From the NCBI RefSeq assembly GCF_030264295.1, contig NZ_CP127173.1, positions 1,619,501 to 1,683,500 of the forward strand: a DNA stretch of 64,000 nucleotides, written 5' to 3'. Positions 61,869 through 64,000 of this stretch are shown here, piece by piece (within the stretch, counting starts at the first letter, position 1; each line of letters starts with the position of its first letter). Both the position numbers and the translations under genes were made by a program. The notes below the pieces were generated by a model, which searched no databases, was not told the origin of the DNA, and saw only the letters and a program-made list of their open reading frames with translations. The DNA comes from Amycolatopsis nalaikhensis. Lineage in GTDB: Bacteria; Actinomycetota; Actinomycetes; Mycobacteriales; Pseudonocardiaceae.

Positions 61869-63623
61869 GTGCCCCCTTCCAGCGAAGAGACACGAGTGGT
61901 CGCCGGCCGCTACCGGCTGCGGTCGGTGCTGGGCTCCGGGTCGATGGGCACGGTGTGGTCGGCCTACGACGAGTTCCTCCACCGGCAGGTCGCCGTCAAG
62001 GAGATGAAGGTGCCGCCGGGCATCCCGGCGTCGCAGGCGGACGAGCTGCGGGAGCGGACGCTGCGCGAGGCCCGCGCGATCGCCGTCCTCTCTCACCCGA
62101 ACGTGATCATCCTGCACGACGTCGCCCGCGAGGACGACCAGCCGTTCGTGGTGATGGAGCTGCTGCCCTCGCGCAGCCTCGCGCACATCCTGCGCGACCA
62201 CGGGCCGCTGACCGTCGAGCAGGCCGCCGCGGTCGGCATCGCCGTGGCGTCGGCGTTGGAGGCCGCGCACGCCGCCGGCATCACCCACCGCGACGTCAAG
62301 CCGGGCAACGTCCTCGTCGCCAGCGACGGCCGGATCAAGCTGACCGACTTCGGCATCGCCCGCAACGTCTCCGAGGCGACCATGACCCGCACCGGGATCA
62401 TGCTCGGCTCGCCCGCCTACATCGCGCCGGAGGTCGCGTCCGGCGGCGCCGTCATCCCGGCCGCCGACCTGTGGGGCCTCGGCGCGACGCTGTTCGCCGC
62501 CGTCGAGGGCCACCCGCCCTACGACGCCGACGGCGACCCGCTGGAGACCGTCGGCAAGGTCGTCAACGGGAAGGTGCCCAAGCCCAAGTCCGGGCCGCTC
62601 GCCGACGTCATCACCGCGCTGATGAAGAAGGAGCCCGGCGACCGGATCACCCTGCGCGAGGTGCGGCACCGGCTCTACCCGCTGCAGACGAAGACGCCGC
62701 TCGACCTGTTCGGGCCCGAGCTGTTCCGCACGCCGGACGGCAAGAAGACGTCGGCGCAGCCGGACGCGACCGACACGCAGGTCATCAAGACCGTCCTGCC
62801 GGACAAGCCGGAGAAGAAGGCCGGGGAGTCGAGCAGCGAGCTCGCCACCGACCCGGGCCCGCTGCCGTTCCTGCGCCCGCCCACCCCGGCTCCGGCGCCC
62901 GCACCCGCGCCGGAGGCGGCGACGGTGTTCGCCCCGCCGCCGCGGCTCTCGCGGCGCGGCACGGCGGCCACCGCCGCGCTCGTCGCCATCGCGATCCTGC
63001 TCTTCCTGCTCGCCGCGGGCGGCGGGTTCGCGCTGGCCAGGACCGTCGGCGGGCAGCCGTTGCTGCCGCCGGCCGCCGAGCCGCGGACCACCCCGAACGG
63101 CCCCACCGACGTGCCGGCGCCGTCGCTGGTCCAGCAGTCGGGCGACGCGGGCTACGCGACCGGCACCGGCGGGCAGTTCGGCCTCGCCGTGCCGGAGGGC
63201 TGGCAGAAGTTCGTCGCCCCGCACAGCACGCGGCTCGGGGTGAGCACGGTCGTCCAGTACGTCTCGCCGGACGGCCGCCGGTCGCTGCGGCTCGAGCGGC
63301 TGGCCGGCTACTTCAAGCAGTTCACGGGCGAGGGCGAGTACATCACCTGGCTCAAGCAGACCTACCCCTCCGACGCCTTCCAGCTCTTCGGACCGGAACC
63401 GGCGGAGGACGGCAAGGGCACGAAGCTGACCTACCGCACGACCGAGCACGGCACGCTGCCCGACGGCGGCGACAAGGCCGTCACCCGGGTGACGTTCGTG
63501 TACCTGCTCAAGTCGGGGGCCAGCCTGTGGGTCCTGTCGGTCACCGCGCCGGTCGAGCAGGAGGACGCGACCCGCCAGGACGTCTTCGACCGCATCGCGA
63601 CCACCCTGAGCGTCAGCGACTAG
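61869..63623 (+). CDS. Membrane serine/threonine protein kinase (PknB-like)
   Basis: A 584-residue kinase. The N-terminal Hanks-type kinase domain (residues about 13-265) has LGSGSMGTVWSAYD, invariant lysine in VAVKEMK, catalytic loop THRDVKPGNV, DFGIA, and GSPAYIAPE. A proline-rich juxtamembrane linker is followed by a membrane helix (ATAALVAIAILLFLLAAGGG) and an extracellular domain of about 190 residues without PASTA repeats (GLAVPEGWQKFVAPHSTRLG, VQYVSPDGRRSLRLERLAGY). It is divergent from the mutase operon. Ligand and substrates unknown. Confidence 0.92.
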   Translation: MPPSSEETRVVAGRYRLRSVLGSGSMGTVWSAYDEFLHRQVAVKEMKVPPGIPASQADELRERTLREARAIAVLSHPNVIILHDVAREDDQPFVVMELLPSRSLAHILRDHGPLTVEQAAAVGIAVASALEAAHAAGITHRDVKPGNVLVASDGRIKLTDFGIARNVSEATMTRTGIMLGSPAYIAPEVASGGAVIPAADLWGLGATLFAAVEGHPPYDADGDPLETVGKVVNGKVPKPKSGPLADVITALMKKEPGDRITLREVRHRLYPLQTKTPLDLFGPELFRTPDGKKTSAQPDATDTQVIKTVLPDKPEKKAGESSSELATDPGPLPFLRPPTPAPAPAPAPEAATVFAPPPRLSRRGTAATAALVAIAILLFLLAAGGGFALARTVGGQPLLPPAAEPRTTPNGPTDVPAPSLVQQSGDAGYATGTGGQFGLAVPEGWQKFVAPHSTRLGVSTVVQYVSPDGRRSLRLERLAGYFKQFTGEGEYITWLKQTYPSDAFQLFGPEPAEDGKGTKLTYRTTEHGTLPDGGDKAVTRVTFVYLLKSGASLWVLSVTAPVEQEDATRQDVFDRIATTLSVSD

Positions 63624-64000
63624 GCGCCCGGCCGAGCACCTCGCGGGACACGAACTCCTGGGCGAGGTGGCGCAGGCCGGTGAAGATCCGGTCGCCGAGC
63701 ACGGTCGCGACCAGCCCGGCCTCGATGATCTTGTCGAACGACGTCAGCCCGGTCACCACCTCGACGTCCAGCTCGGCGACGCGCATCGCGAGCGCGAAGT
63801 ACTCGTCGAGGCGGTCGGCGAGCTCCTCGTGGCCCAGCTCCTTCGCCGTCGCCAAGGCGGCGATCAGGTTGCCGGTCGTCTTGTTCTCCGCCGGGTGCCA
63901 CTTCCAGCCGTGGCGGCCGGCGAAGTCCCGCAGCAGAGCCGTCGCCCACTCGGCGGCCTCGTCGGACACCTTGGGCGGCGTCCCGGCCAGCTCCTGCTGG
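63613..64000 (-). CDS. Protein of unknown function, partial (start outside window)
   Basis: The frame is open to the window edge; about 128 residues are visible, ending RHLAQEFVSREVLGRAPSR. I do not recognise a family. It is mostly helical and acidic, with WATALLRDFAGRHGWKWHPA, NLIAALATAKELGHEELADR and a tail GLTSFDKIIEAGLVATVLGD. A GTG at 63969 could be an internal start. It overlaps the end of the kinase gene by 11 bases. Confidence 0.6.
   Translation of the reverse strand, partial: QQELAGTPPKVSDEAAEWATALLRDFAGRHGWKWHPAENKTTGNLIAALATAKELGHEELADRLDEYFALAMRVAELDVEVVTGLTSFDKIIEAGLVATVLGDRIFTGLRHLAQEFVSREVLGRAPSR

Overview
The window reads as chromosomal DNA of a high-GC actinomycete, most likely Pseudonocardiaceae close to Amycolatopsis. 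This is inferred from codon use, the frequent GTG starts, the family content (DUF1707, DUF6223, SAV_915, class F sortase, Pvc16/DUF4255) and gene order shared with Mycobacterium. No transposase, integrase, phage structural gene or CRISPR array was seen. About 68 genes are called. Three of them carry apparent frameshifts, and one MFS gene and one unknown gene run off the ends.

Two conserved blocks form a backbone. The first follows, as I recall it, the M. tuberculosis order around birA, accD5, accE5, maf and accA3: a PH-domain protein and birA (8156-9614), accD5-accE5 (26250-28102), maf (37327) and accA3 (40710), pulled apart here by regulator and redox genes. The second resembles the glpD-lpdA-amidohydrolase region: glpD facing glpF-glpK (45142-49411), lpdA (52651), a cyclotransferase-like gene and an M20 amidohydrolase (54911). 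A methylmalonyl-CoA mutase operon (mutA-mutB-meaB, 61759 down to 56760) completes a propionate route: BirA biotinylates AccA3, AccA3/AccD5/AccE5 carboxylate propionyl-CoA, and mutase plus MeaB lead to succinyl-CoA.

The intervals are rich in regulators. They hold an orphan NarL-type regulator and three kinase/regulator pairs (3135-5116, 10725-12487, 23616-25366), an ECF41-like sigma factor with a plausible self-promoter, and TetR, LysR, GlxA-type, HxlR, MarR and PadR regulators, several with visible palindromic operators. Small oxidoreductases, methyltransferases and VOC proteins lie beside them. A TNT-domain protein with a coupled 86-aa partner (5988-7147) looks like a toxin/partner pair. A short Pvc16-like gene (2731) sits without the rest of a contractile injection system.

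The most striking locus is 31060-32839. A Ro60/TROVE protein gene is preceded by a sequence that folds into a Y RNA: a long bulged stem closing a tRNA mimic whose parts run T arm, acceptor 3' strand, tetraloop, acceptor 5' strand, D arm, which is circularly permuted relative to a tRNA.

The window also carries palindromic intergenic elements. Four copies of a 44-bp near-perfect palindrome (1908, 5950, 25361, 35305) sit at gene ends and twice supply a stop codon. A 101-bp nested palindrome (39407-39507) supplies the stops of both flanking genes. A third type lies at 32848-32894.
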